IMG/VR virus record: IMGVR_UViG_3300027754_000129
Coordinates: 1-52,193 of that record
Length of the DNA: 52,193 nt
Reading direction: 5' to 3' (one strand)
Origin: a virus
Below are positions 44,891-52,193 of this stretch, in pieces (the stretch's first letter is position 1; each line of letters begins with the position of its first letter). The notes below the pieces were generated by a model. That model ran no database searches and had not been told where the DNA came from. It saw only the letters and a program-made list of their open reading frames with translations. A program made the translations under genes and the position numbers.

Positions 44891-45199
44891 ATGGAAAAAA
44901 AATATATAAAACAGATTCTTAGAGAAGCCCTTGATATAATAGGCGAAGCCAAAGAGGAAAAAAAGAAAAAAAATATTAAAAAAGATTACGTAGATATACA
45001 AAATGCCTTTAAAAAAGAATTATCACCTTCTCAAGTAGGGGTAATGAAAGATGCATTAGGGTGGGACGATGATGAAGAAGGAGCAAACAGGTCACTATTT
45101 GGTAAAATGCTACACCAAGATAAAAATGACAATGGTTCATACTACCAGTTTAATGATAAACAACTGGCAAAAATTAGAACATCGCTAAACCTTAAATAA
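44891..45199 (+). CDS. Small tagged protein, 102 aa
   Basis: Leader MEKKYIKQILREALDIIGEA is an amphipathic tag of the IRE/ILREAL type shared with other proteins here and resembling T4 internal-protein leaders. A KEEKKKKNIKKD basic stretch and an acidic region (WDDDEEGANRSLFGKML) follow. A head-internal or DNA-associated protein is plausible. It is ended by a terminator. Confidence 0.72.
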   Translation: MEKKYIKQILREALDIIGEAKEEKKKKNIKKDYVDIQNAFKKELSPSQVGVMKDALGWDDDEEGANRSLFGKMLHQDKNDNGSYYQFNDKQLAKIRTSLNLK

Positions 45200-45207
45200 T
45201 AAAACTT

Positions 45208-45236
45208 AAACCCTCGAAAAAATCGGGGGTTTTTTA
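45208..45236 (+). terminator. Intrinsic terminator
   Basis: AAACCCTCGA / TCGGGGGTTT around an A-rich loop, then TTTTTATT; one mismatch or wobble in the stem. Confidence 0.88.
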
Positions 45237-45254
45237 TTCCCCAAAAAAATAAAT

Positions 45255-45285
45255 TTGTTTTCTTAATTTATTTATTATACTTTTG
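45255..45285 (+). promoter_or_regulatory. Promoter (extended -33 class)
   Basis: TTG 45255-45257 in AAATTTGTTTT, 20-nt spacer, TACTTTTG 45278-45285; gene start at 45310. Confidence 0.8.
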
Positions 45286-45309
45286 CCATAAACATTAAAA
45301 CGATACACC

Positions 45310-45915
45310 ATGGCAGTAGAACTTAAAAAATTATCGAACTTAGAGTATAATGAACTAATTACTCTGGCAGTTATTGAAAGTGATGAGGACTTAACAAATA
45401 TCTTTAGAGATGATGTCCCATTATCATTTAATATATTAAGGTCAATTATCCAAAAAAATGAACTTAACCCACAAACCAAAGAACTATTAAAAGATATCTT
45501 TGAAGGTATTATATTAACAAGCAAACAGCTTATTGAAAAATATGTTAACCTAGGTGGGAAATCCATACAGAATACAATAGAACATATTATAGAAACAAAA
45601 ATCGAAGAACCAATAGTTGAAGAAATTAATAAACCAAAAAAGAAAGAAAAAACATTACCAAAATGGTATGGCAAACAAAGACTAGAAAAAGAAATTGCTG
45701 AACAAGGTGGTAAAGCAACACCAACACAAAGAGCAATGCTTGAATTAAATGAATTGAAAAATATTTATTCAAACCTATTGGCTAGAGGTATCAAAGATAT
45801 AGAAACTGGTACCAATTTATTATCTGATGAAGATTGTAGGAAAATAACATCAGTTATTAAAATAGCAAAAAGACAATTATCTGAAATTATTAAAAAAAAT
45901 AAAAACCTAGATTGA
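45310..45915 (+). CDS. Hypothetical protein, 201 aa
   Basis: N-terminal helical domain (ELKKLSNLEYNELITLAVIE), a Lys/Glu/Pro linker (KPKKKEKTLPKWYGKQRLEK) and a C-terminal coiled helix. The linker is compatible with two domains bridging partners. No family recognised. Single gene between promoters. Confidence 0.72.
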   Translation: MAVELKKLSNLEYNELITLAVIESDEDLTNIFRDDVPLSFNILRSIIQKNELNPQTKELLKDIFEGIILTSKQLIEKYVNLGGKSIQNTIEHIIETKIEEPIVEEINKPKKKEKTLPKWYGKQRLEKEIAEQGGKATPTQRAMLELNELKNIYSNLLARGIKDIETGTNLLSDEDCRKITSVIKIAKRQLSEIIKKNKNLD

Positions 45916-45919
45916 TAAT

Positions 45920-45949
45920 TTGTTTTATAACTTATTTTATTTAAATTTG
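45920..45949 (+). promoter_or_regulatory. Promoter (extended -33 class)
   Basis: TTG 45920-45922 in AATTTGTTTTATAACTTATT, 19-nt spacer, TAAATTTG 45942-45949; gene start at 45977. Confidence 0.78.
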
Positions 45950-45976
45950 CATTCTAATCATTAATAAATAACTAAA

Positions 45977-46501
45977 ATGGAAACTAATTTTTGGACACCC
46001 AAATCAATCTTTAAAGGTAAAAGAGCCGATGGCTCAAATTATAAAGTTGCTGAATGGGAATTCGGTAGTATAGGTAGCCTTACAAATGAAAACGATGGCG
46101 CTGGACTTGGTTTTATTATTGGACTATGCCTTTTCTTGCTTACACTATCAATAACAACACCATTATTATTATTATATTGTATATTCACCTATAATGGTAA
46201 AATACAAAAAGCTAGTGTGTTTGCTATAATTAGCGCATCCTATTTTCTATTCGATTTGCATAAAAAATGGGTTGTATATATTATGAATAATATCGCTTTT
46301 AAACCAGAAACATTAAAAATGTTAACTGCAATAACAATTGCCAGTCTTGTTTGCCATATAGTATTAGTAGTAGCTGCTATAATAACAAAAGGTGATATGT
46401 ATGATGAACGAACATCAAAAGAAAATAAAGAAAAAAATACAATAATATTATTTTTTACTTTGCTCATTTCTTTTATTGTAACATATAATATATTTGCATA
46501 A
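45977..46501 (+). CDS. Membrane protein with about four TM segments, 174 aa
   Basis: Soluble N-terminal 45 residues, then hydrophobic segments (GLGFIIGLCLFLLTLSI…; ASVFAIISASYFLF; LTAITIASLVCHIVLVVAAI; TIILFFTLLISFIVTY). It is an inner-membrane protein of unknown role, a single gene behind its own promoter. Confidence 0.73.
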   Translation: METNFWTPKSIFKGKRADGSNYKVAEWEFGSIGSLTNENDGAGLGFIIGLCLFLLTLSITTPLLLLYCIFTYNGKIQKASVFAIISASYFLFDLHKKWVVYIMNNIAFKPETLKMLTAITIASLVCHIVLVVAAIITKGDMYDERTSKENKEKNTIILFFTLLISFIVTYNIFA

Positions 46502-46553
46502 TTCATTTATTGTTTTTATCTTTACGGAATAGAAACCAATTAACCTTAATATC

Positions 46554-46880
46554 ATGAGAAGAATATCTTATAGTAACGAAAATGAATTAGCCAAAACACA
46601 TCAAAAAGATTTGCTTAATTTTTTTGCTATGCTATACGCAGATGCTAGATTGAAAGACAAAACAATATTCGTTAATACAATAGAATATAAAGATGATGTT
46701 AAAACACCTACAATGATTAATGTTAAAATTAAATTCCAATCATTTAAAAAATCTGAACTAAATGGTAAAGTACTTAGTAAAGGTAGCTTTTATGAATGGT
46801 GTAGCTATAGAGCAAAATCATTCGTGTGTTCAAATAACTCAATTAAACTAATAGAGAACCCTACATTAATAAATGTTTAA
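46554..46880 (+). CDS. Hypothetical protein, 108 aa
   Basis: Starts MRRISYSNENELAKTHQKDL; alpha/beta pattern with a basic middle (NVKIKFQSFKKSELNGKVLS). Upstream TTTG…TATCTTTA (about 46508-46531) is a weak promoter candidate. No motif recognised. Confidence 0.7.
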   Translation: MRRISYSNENELAKTHQKDLLNFFAMLYADARLKDKTIFVNTIEYKDDVKTPTMINVKIKFQSFKKSELNGKVLSKGSFYEWCSYRAKSFVCSNNSIKLIENPTLINV

Positions 46881-46899
46881 CCAATAAACTAAAATAGCC

Positions 46900-47172
46900 A
46901 TGTTAAAAATAAGCCAAATAATCCCGAAAGAACAAAAAGATATTATAATAAACGCATTAACAATTCGTGAAATACAATTGAAAAAAGATGCATTGATATA
47001 TACTGGAGATGACCTGCAAGATATAAACTATGAATTGTTTGATATTAATACACTAAAAAAAATATTGCAATATGAAATTAATGTAGTATTAAATGATTTA
47101 CAATATGAACATTTTAGCTCTATAAATAAAGTAGATTTCCCAATATATGATGTAAACACAATTATTTTTTAA
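46900..47172 (+). CDS. Hypothetical protein, 90 aa
   Basis: Helical protein with LKISQIIPKEQKDIIINALT and a C-terminal strand. 19 bases after the previous gene, same operon. Family unknown. Confidence 0.7.
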   Translation: MLKISQIIPKEQKDIIINALTIREIQLKKDALIYTGDDLQDINYELFDINTLKKILQYEINVVLNDLQYEHFSSINKVDFPIYDVNTIIF

Positions 47173-47179
47173 ATAAATT

Positions 47180-47209
47180 TTGAAAATTGAATTATTATTC
47201 TTAAATTTG
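47180..47209 (+). promoter_or_regulatory. Bacteroidota-type promoter
   Basis: TTG 47180-47182, 19-nt spacer, TAAATTTG 47202-47209; gene start at 47232. Confidence 0.75.
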
Positions 47210-47231
47210 ATAAAAATTAAAACTAACCACT

Positions 47232-47576
47232 ATGAAAGACATCGTAACAACAATCCTAAATTTAGATGAAGTTTTTGAAAATATGAACATAGCAGAAACT
47301 ATTGAACTGCTTTCATCTATAAAAGAATCTAAAAAAGATTTGGAAAAACTAAAACGCAAAGTAGAAAGAACAATAGAGTTAAATCAGTATTTTGAAATCT
47401 CTAACGATGAAGAACAAAAAACATTATCTAAAATTGAAACACAATTACATTATATAGATATGAATATTAGAGTTCTGGAAAATGCCCTGCTTTGCCATGA
47501 AACAAAAATATTCCAAAAAAGAACTATATATGGTAAATTCGTAATGGACTTTAAATTTATTTTATCACTAAATTAA
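47232..47576 (+). CDS. Coiled-coil protein, 114 aa
   Basis: Nearly all helical with heptad-like Leu/Ile spacing (IELLSSIKESKKDLEKLKRK; ETQLHYIDMNIRVLENALL). Probably an elongated dimer. Function unknown. Single gene between two promoters. Confidence 0.7.
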   Translation: MKDIVTTILNLDEVFENMNIAETIELLSSIKESKKDLEKLKRKVERTIELNQYFEISNDEEQKTLSKIETQLHYIDMNIRVLENALLCHETKIFQKRTIYGKFVMDFKFILSLN

Positions 47577-47577
47577 T

Positions 47578-47607
47578 TTGTTTTCTAATTTATTATTCAT
47601 ACATTTG
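47578..47607 (+). promoter_or_regulatory. Promoter (extended -33 class)
   Basis: TTG 47578-47580 in AATTTGTTTTCTAATTTATT, 19-nt spacer, TACATTTG 47600-47607; gene start at 47635. Confidence 0.8.
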
Positions 47608-47634
47608 TTCAATAATCACTAATAACTAAAAACT

Positions 47635-47940
47635 ATGGCTAGAAAAACTAAAACATTCGATGTGATGACATTTAAAACATATGTTAATCAACAACTATCA
47701 AGAACAGATGATTATGCAACAGAAAGCTTTAAAAGTGGTCTATGTGTAACATTAGAAGAAGTATTACATAAAACTGGTAACTATAATGGATTTAATGATT
47801 TGTATTGGCTAGAAACTGGATATGACCAATGGAGAACAATAGGTAAAGAAATCGAAGTTTGGGAAGAAAAAAAAACATACATATACGGAACACCAGATTC
47901 CAAATATAAAGGAAATAAATACTCAAGAAGATACTACTAA
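47635..47940 (+). CDS. Conserved-looking hypothetical phage protein, 101 aa
   Basis: TFKTYVNQQLSRTDDYATES and GLCVTLEEVLHKTGNYNGF then YWLE form a pattern I recall from small proteins in many large phages (FKSGLCVTLE…YNGF-x-YL). The C-terminus is Lys/Tyr/Arg-rich. Function unknown. Confidence 0.78.
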   Translation: MARKTKTFDVMTFKTYVNQQLSRTDDYATESFKSGLCVTLEEVLHKTGNYNGFNDLYWLETGYDQWRTIGKEIEVWEEKKTYIYGTPDSKYKGNKYSRRYY

Positions 47941-47943
47941 TTT

Positions 47944-48150
47944 ATGATTGATATAATAGGTTACATCGGAACAATCCTTGTCTTAATATCCTTCGCTATG
48001 AAAGATATAAAGAAATTAAGAATCATAAACATAATAGCTTGTGTTATCTTTGTGTATTATAGCTACCTTATAAACGCTATGCCAAATATAATACTAAACA
48101 TACTTGTTATTATGCTTAACCTATACTACCTTATTAAAAAAGAAAATTAA
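47944..48150 (+). CDS. YgjV-like small membrane protein, 68 aa
   Basis: Begins IDIIGYIGTILVLISFAMKD and continues with a second hydrophobic segment (IINIIACVIFVYYSYL) and a third near the end. This resembles half of a YgjV/MtN3-like inner-membrane protein. Starts 3 bases after the previous stop. Substrate unknown. Confidence 0.68.
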   Translation: MIDIIGYIGTILVLISFAMKDIKKLRIINIIACVIFVYYSYLINAMPNIILNILVIMLNLYYLIKKEN

Positions 48151-48172
48151 TTAATTTTATACCCCTACAATT

Positions 48173-48439
48173 ATGGAAGCTATTTTCAATACCAAAACAA
48201 AACAATTAACAATAACTGGAACTGAAATAAAAGACTTTGATGAAATTGTCCCAAATGATGATGAACAAGATTATTGGAATTGTATATACGATAAATCAAA
48301 CGGAAACGCAATATACGATATAAACCTTTATATCTACCATAATCAATATAACCTGCAATTAGTTAACCTTATCGATAATAACGAAGGTGAAATAATAATG
48401 GGTCATGATTACCAAACAATACAATTAACAATAATATAA
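48173..48439 (+). CDS. Hypothetical protein, 88 aa
   Basis: Acidic, beta-rich (AIFNTKTKQLTITGTEIKDF; QLVNLIDNNEGEIIMG). No motif. Followed after 20 bases by the Api92-like gene. Confidence 0.68.
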   Translation: MEAIFNTKTKQLTITGTEIKDFDEIVPNDDEQDYWNCIYDKSNGNAIYDINLYIYHNQYNLQLVNLIDNNEGEIIMGHDYQTIQLTII

Positions 48440-48459
48440 ACAATTAAAATAAAAATACC

Positions 48460-49266
48460 ATGCCAAACCATGTAACAAATATCCTAAAAATAATTGGTGA
48501 TGAAAAAACCGTTAAAGAAATTATGGACTCACTTAAAAATGATGAATCTCCTTTGGACTTTAATAAAATACATAAAATGCCAGAAGAACTTAAAAATACT
48601 TCAAGCCCAGTTAATGTAGTAACAGAAAAAGAATATAAAAAAGAATTGAAAATATATAACGAGAAAAAAGAAAATGATACCCTTAAACATTGGGAAACAT
48701 TACCCATAACCGAAAAAATGCAACAAGACCTTATTAAAAAATATGGTACTGATAATTGGTACGATTGGGCAGTTAATAATTGGGGTACAAAATGGAACGC
48801 TTACGATGTTAATCCTATGTCAGAAAATCAAATCCAATTCTCAACTGCTTGGTCCACACCAACAATATTAATGGAAAGACTTTCTATGATTAACCCAGAT
48901 GTCGAAATCGAAGTTAGCTATGCCGATGAAGATACTGGTAGCAATGTTGGTATGTATAAATTAGTTGATGGTACATACACATTTACCAAAATACCAAAAC
49001 AAGGTAGTTTAGAAGCCATAGAAATGGCTATCGATATTAAAGGGGAAGATGAATACTTCTTTGATGAATACATCTCTTATATCGAAGAAAATGACCTTAA
49101 CCATGACCATACATTAAAAATAATTGAACTAGTTCATAAAAAAGGTAAACTATACGAAAGCTACCCAGTTCATATCCTTAATATATTAAAAGAAATGGCG
49201 CTGGATGATGAACAATATGAACGAGTTGCTGAAATACAAAAAATAATGGAAAAAACACAAATATAA
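48460..49266 (+). CDS. Api92-like (DUF1281-type) protein, 268 aa
   Basis: MPNHVTNILKIIGDEKTVKE… DFNKIHKMPEELK is the standard start of the Api92-like family; the conserved WAVNNWGTKWNAYD, FSTAWSTPTILMERLS and YADEDTGSNVG blocks follow in order. The family is widespread on phages and plasmids with a ferredoxin-like fold and no known function. The C-terminal 80 residues are an extra helical extension. It is ended by a strong terminator. Confidence 0.88.
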   Translation: MPNHVTNILKIIGDEKTVKEIMDSLKNDESPLDFNKIHKMPEELKNTSSPVNVVTEKEYKKELKIYNEKKENDTLKHWETLPITEKMQQDLIKKYGTDNWYDWAVNNWGTKWNAYDVNPMSENQIQFSTAWSTPTILMERLSMINPDVEIEVSYADEDTGSNVGMYKLVDGTYTFTKIPKQGSLEAIEMAIDIKGEDEYFFDEYISYIEENDLNHDHTLKIIELVHKKGKLYESYPVHILNILKEMALDDEQYERVAEIQKIMEKTQI

Positions 49267-49275
49267 TACAAATAC

Positions 49276-49310
49276 GAAATGACATATTAATCTATATGTC
49301 ATTTCTTTTT
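49276..49310 (+). terminator. Strong intrinsic terminator
   Basis: GAAATGACATAT (49276-49287), loop TAATCT, ATATGTCATTTC (49294-49305), then TTTTT. Perfect 12-bp stem. Confidence 0.92.
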
Positions 49311-49340
49311 ATATATACCTTAACCTAATAATATTATACC

Positions 49341-49547
49341 ATGAATAAGTTTTTGAAAAATGACCTAATTGAAATCCTGCAAAACCCTATGAACGTCACC
49401 ATAACAAAAGGTAATGTTAATGGATTCTCAATAGAAATAGAATTTATACAAGAAAGAATATTTGAAAGCTATCTGTATAAAGATAATGAACTTAAAAGAG
49501 ATAACGACCTTAAACATATTATAACCCTTATAAAAGAAAAAGTGTAA
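49341..49547 (+). CDS. Hypothetical protein, 68 aa
   Basis: Short alpha/beta product (NKFLKNDLIEILQNPMNVTI…) with a central IEIEFIQER strand. Lies alone between a terminator and a promoter. No family recognised. Confidence 0.66.
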   Translation: MNKFLKNDLIEILQNPMNVTITKGNVNGFSIEIEFIQERIFESYLYKDNELKRDNDLKHIITLIKEKV

Positions 49548-49553
49548 ATAAAT

Positions 49554-49584
49554 TTGTAACTTAATTTATTTATCCATACATTTA
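49554..49584 (+). promoter_or_regulatory. Promoter (extended -33 class)
   Basis: TTG 49554-49556, 20-nt spacer, TACATTTA 49577-49584 (last base differs); gene start at 49609. Confidence 0.68.
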
Positions 49585-49608
49585 TAAAAAAATATAAAAC
49601 TATATCCT

Positions 49609-50070
49609 ATGAACATATTTGCACTAGACGAAAATCCAAAAAAATGCGCAGAATATCACAACGATAAACATGTCGTTAAAATGATTCTTGAAACTGCTCA
49701 ACTACTTTGTGGTTCCCATTGGGTTAATGGGAATCAAGCACCTTATAAACTATCACATAAAAATCACCCATCAGCAATATGGACAAGAGAATGTATCGAA
49801 AACTATTCTTGGCTTTGTGAACTAGGTATCGAACTATCCAAAGAATATACACATAGATATAATAAAATACATAAATCACAAAATATCATAGAATGGTGTA
49901 TCGATAATAAACCAAATATAAAAAGTAATAAAACTATTACACCTTTCGCACTAGCTATGCCTATACATTGTAAACTAAATGACCCAGTAGAATCATATAG
50001 AGAATACTATAGAACTGAAAAAAAAGACCTAGCCAATTGGAAAAATAGACAAATACCATACTGGTTCTAA
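49609..50070 (+). CDS. Widespread phage protein of unknown function, 153 aa
   Basis: MNIFALDENPKKCAEYHNDK then HVVKMILETAQLLCGSH, HPSAIWTRECIENYSWL, and NWKNRQIPYWF at the end. I recognise this layout (NIF-x-LD-x-DP…A-x-x-H-x-DKHVVKM-x-LE-x-AQLL…HPSxxW…Y-x-W-L…W…R-x-x-PxWF) from a family present in many large phages. Conserved His, Asp and Trp suggest an enzyme or nucleic-acid binder. I do not know its activity. Confidence 0.85.
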   Translation: MNIFALDENPKKCAEYHNDKHVVKMILETAQLLCGSHWVNGNQAPYKLSHKNHPSAIWTRECIENYSWLCELGIELSKEYTHRYNKIHKSQNIIEWCIDNKPNIKSNKTITPFALAMPIHCKLNDPVESYREYYRTEKKDLANWKNRQIPYWF

Positions 50071-50088
50071 TTTATATAAATTAATAAT

Positions 50089-50250
50089 ATGGATACAATA
50101 TATACAATACTCATTATACTAGGTGCAACATTCTGCCCTATATTTACCCTAGCTGTTATAACATTTAAACTTAATATGAATGCTACCGCAATAATATTAC
50201 TCATTATGAGCCTAATCAAAAAATCAAACGATAATGATAATGATAAATAA
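50089..50250 (+). CDS. Small membrane protein, 53 aa
   Basis: ATG 50089. Two hydrophobic stretches (IYTILIILGATFCPIFTLAV; TAIILLIMSLI) and an Asn/Asp/Lys tail. Fits neatly between two genes in the same direction. Confidence 0.58.
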   Translation: MDTIYTILIILGATFCPIFTLAVITFKLNMNATAIILLIMSLIKKSNDNDNDK

Positions 50251-50270
50251 CTATTAACACATAAAACACT

Positions 50271-50531
50271 ATGAAAACATTAAACATAAACGGAAGATAT
50301 ATACAATATCAAATACACTCAAACGCAAATGAAATATATACAGAATATTGGACAGAATTCTATGAAGGTTATACCATAATACCATATAAACAATATCTGT
50401 TCTTTGGAAAACAATATGTACAATATAAACCAATTTACCTATTTACACTACATATCGATATAGAAGATAATATATACTCAGATGATGAAATTAATTCCCT
50501 TATCCAAAAATATATAAATAAAATAATATGA
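50271..50531 (+). CDS. Hypothetical protein, 86 aa
   Basis: Tyr/Ile-rich beta-type product (NGRYIQYQIHSNANEIYTEY). Its stop overlaps the ATG of the following secreted protein gene by 4 bases. Unrecognised. Confidence 0.66.
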   Translation: MKTLNINGRYIQYQIHSNANEIYTEYWTEFYEGYTIIPYKQYLFFGKQYVQYKPIYLFTLHIDIEDNIYSDDEINSLIQKYINKII

Positions 50532-50962
50532 AATATTTATACATAATACTAATAATAATTATACCCATTAAAGCATTCCCACAATGGAACTATGCAGAAT
50601 ATACCGATTCAATAGAAAATCAAAAATACTCAATAGCATATAATAAAAACCTTAGAATCGAAAAAACACATAACTTTATTACCCTATCAATCCTAGATAC
50701 AAACCTTTTAACTTATAATAGAAATGTTAAACTATCCTTTATATCAAATAACCTTATCCATTCTTTCATCACAACCTCTAAAATATATAAAGGTAATATG
50801 CTTATATCTTATAAACTAAATAATGAAATATACCTTAAATATTTTAAATATGCAGATAAAATAATAATACAAATAATTCCAGATAATTATAATAAAGCAA
50901 AAACATATATCTTCTATGCTAAAAATACACTAGATGCATATAACTTTATCGTAACACATTAA
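50528..50962 (+). CDS. Secreted protein, 144 aa
   Basis: Signal peptide MKYLYIILIIIIPIKAFPQ (likely cleavage after PQ or KA). The mature part is beta-rich with many Tyr/Asn/Ile residues (SIAYNKNLRIEKTHNFITLS). It is probably periplasmic or surface-exposed. Unknown family. Confidence 0.66.
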   Translation: MKYLYIILIIIIPIKAFPQWNYAEYTDSIENQKYSIAYNKNLRIEKTHNFITLSILDTNLLTYNRNVKLSFISNNLIHSFITTSKIYKGNMLISYKLNNEIYLKYFKYADKIIIQIIPDNYNKAKTYIFYAKNTLDAYNFIVTH

Positions 50963-50966
50963 AACA

Positions 50967-51260
50967 ATGATTGACTGGAATAACGTAAAACAAAATACCA
51001 ATATCAATATAATAATAATTGAAAATAATATACAATATAATCTAGTAGCCGAACTATTAGACTATGACTGGTCGCCACATAGAGAACCTCTACTAGCTAA
51101 CATTATTATCAAAGAAACTAATCAACAATTCTGTAACGTAGGTGATATACTCAAACTACCAATAATAACTAAACCAGATATACAATGCATCCTAGTAGCT
51201 CCAAAATATATGCTACCTAATAACCAAATTATTAAAACAATTAATATCACCCTGCAATAA
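50967..51260 (+). CDS. Hypothetical protein, 97 aa
   Basis: MIDWNNVKQNTNINIIIIEN; a beta-rich, probably small-barrel protein (LLDYDWSPHREPLLANIIIK). Four bases after the previous gene. No motif. Confidence 0.68.
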   Translation: MIDWNNVKQNTNINIIIIENNIQYNLVAELLDYDWSPHREPLLANIIIKETNQQFCNVGDILKLPIITKPDIQCILVAPKYMLPNNQIIKTINITLQ

Positions 51261-51269
51261 TTAATAAAC

Positions 51270-51461
51270 GTGAATATACTTCATAAATTCTTTATAATAT
51301 ATAATAATAAACCTTATAGAATTATGTTCGCACATATGTCAGATGATAAATACTATAAAACTTTTACCCATAAAGATATTATACAATCTGTAGAAATTTC
51401 ACAAGAAGAATACGCAGCAAATCTACTCGAATTTATCCTTACTAATAAAATTAGTACATAA
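51270..51461 (+). CDS. Hypothetical protein, 63 aa, GTG start
   Basis: Starts with GTG at 51270, 9 bases after the previous stop; no ATG is available in frame before residue 25. Aromatic N-terminal half (LHKFFIIYNNKPYRIMFAHM). It is the last gene before the long non-coding region. Confidence 0.58.
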   Translation: MNILHKFFIIYNNKPYRIMFAHMSDDKYYKTFTHKDIIQSVEISQEEYAANLLEFILTNKIST

Positions 51462-52193
51462 CTTAAATATTGAAAAATGTACACTTTTGTGTACATATTA
51501 AACCCATTTTTATATACCACTATTAATCAGATACATATAAAATATATATACTTTATTGTACTTATATTAGCACGTAGCTTTTTTTTATGAGTTTTTTAAT
51601 AAAAATGGGAAATTGTGGTAAAAAGTGGTAAATGATGTAAGAATTCTAATCGTAAAATAGGGAATGCTTTATATATGCCCATATAATAAGGGTTTAATGT
51701 GTTTGTAGTAGGGTAAAAGATAAATTTATATGAGTGTAAAATATAATAGACTATGATAAAATATAATAGACTATAATAAAATATTGGTAATAGGTTTATA
51801 CTATCCGTAAACTCTTAAGCAATTTTCCATTGGAAATTTTTGAGCATACATATCCCAGTGTTCTAAACGGAACATAATAACTCATAGTATCCTCTGTGGA
51901 ACAATTACTATTATATAGACAATAGTTTTCTACTCCATAACTTATACAGTTTTAGTTATAACGATTCACACTTTATTAATAGGGTATTCTACTATATACA
52001 CAAATGTGTACACAGGTACCAGATAACAAGCAATACAGCTGAAAATAATATTTTAATTTAAGTTTGCATATAATAAATTATTTAATTAATAATAGGGTAT
52101 AAGTTATCCATCATTATACTATCTGGTATAATACCATAGGGTATAATTAGGGTAAACGCTAATATAACCATAAAAATCCATATACGCAAATAA
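51462..52193. other. Repeat-rich non-coding region (possible origin or control region)
   Basis: More than 730 bases without a convincing gene. It contains ATGTACAC-TTTT-GTGTACAT (51478-51497), a tandem 20-bp-period repeat (51737-51786), the palindrome AATTTTCC-ATT-GGAAATTT (about 51821-51839), TGTTC-TAAACG-GAACA (about 51859-51874), GTGTACAC (about 52009-52016), and AGGGTAT/AGGGTATAA repeated near 51981, 52093 and 52138. TAAGTTTGCATA (about 52059-52070) resembles a -7 box. The window ends inside it. Confidence 0.6.
51737..51786 (+). repeat. Tandem 20-bp-period repeat
   Basis: TAAAATATAATAGACTAT at 51737-51754 and again at 51757-51774, followed by a partial third unit (TAAAATATT, from 51777). 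Iteron-like spacing of 20 bases, about two helical turns. Confidence 0.75.

Overview
The window looks like part of a large, strictly lytic-type bacteriophage genome that infects a member of the Bacteroidota (a Flavobacteriia-like host is the best guess). It is very AT-rich, and almost every gene lies on the + strand with short gaps or ATGA overlaps. Genes lack Shine-Dalgarno motifs. Many transcription units begin with the Bacteroidota vegetative promoter TTTG-(19/20 nt)-TAnnTTTG. No head, tail, portal, terminase or DNA polymerase gene is visible, so this is an accessory/early/metabolic part of the genome.

Layout. 0-6.3 kb: RNA end-healing and sealing genes (a kinase/2H-phosphoesterase fusion, a Nudix hydrolase, an Rnl1-like and an Rnl2/DRB0094-like ligase) plus small proteins. 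6.3-11.1 kb: intron-type endonucleases (GIY-YIG/T5orf172, HNH), a lipoprotein, a membrane protein with a UVR motif, and a GP88-like protein. 11.1-20.4 kb: metabolism and DNA (hotdog thioesterase, DHFR, AAA ATPase, dCMP deaminase, SSB-like DUF3127 protein, PRPP synthetase, metallophosphoesterase). 20.4-26.6 kb: translation/RNA genes (EMAPII-type tRNA-binding domain, Smr domain, IF-3, SAK-type HAD phosphatase, RNase R), with a second HNH gene and its RHH partner. 26.6-31.1 kb: small membrane/secreted proteins, then a DUF6745-like gene followed by five tandem genes made almost entirely of a four-residue repeat. 31.2-31.7 kb: a cluster of structured RNAs with tRNA-like parts but abnormal anticodon regions. 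31.7-42.7 kb: an accessory region with many small genes, a TnpB C-terminal remnant with an omega-RNA-like 3' end, two attC-like inverted repeats framing one gene, an ADP-ribosyltransferase-like protein, a membrane-anchored Bcs1-like AAA protein, and traces of duplication and recombination. 42.7-51.5 kb: HAD phosphatase, SmpB, a primary-type sigma factor, then many small unknown genes behind a promoter family with an extended -33 element. 51.46-52.19 kb: a non-coding, repeat-rich segment that could be an origin or control region.

How it may work together (inference). The phage carries its own sigma factor, which matches the host-type promoters. It also carries a set of translation and ribosome-rescue factors (IF-3, SmpB, RNase R, Smr, tRNA-binding domain) and a near-complete RNA repair toolkit (kinase, cyclic phosphodiesterase, HAD phosphatase, two ligases). 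This would suit a phage that must keep tRNA and ribosomes working under host RNA-cleaving defences. Several proteins share an N-terminal amphipathic tag ending in LNE/MNEG-like sequence, resembling T4 capsid-targeting peptides; these are candidates for proteins packaged in the head and injected with the DNA. The most unusual part is 28.1-30.8 kb: in DUF6745 proteins as I remember them the [DN]S[VL]xx repeats sit inside the protein, whereas here they are separate tandem genes.

All family assignments are from reading the translations by eye; no database search was run.
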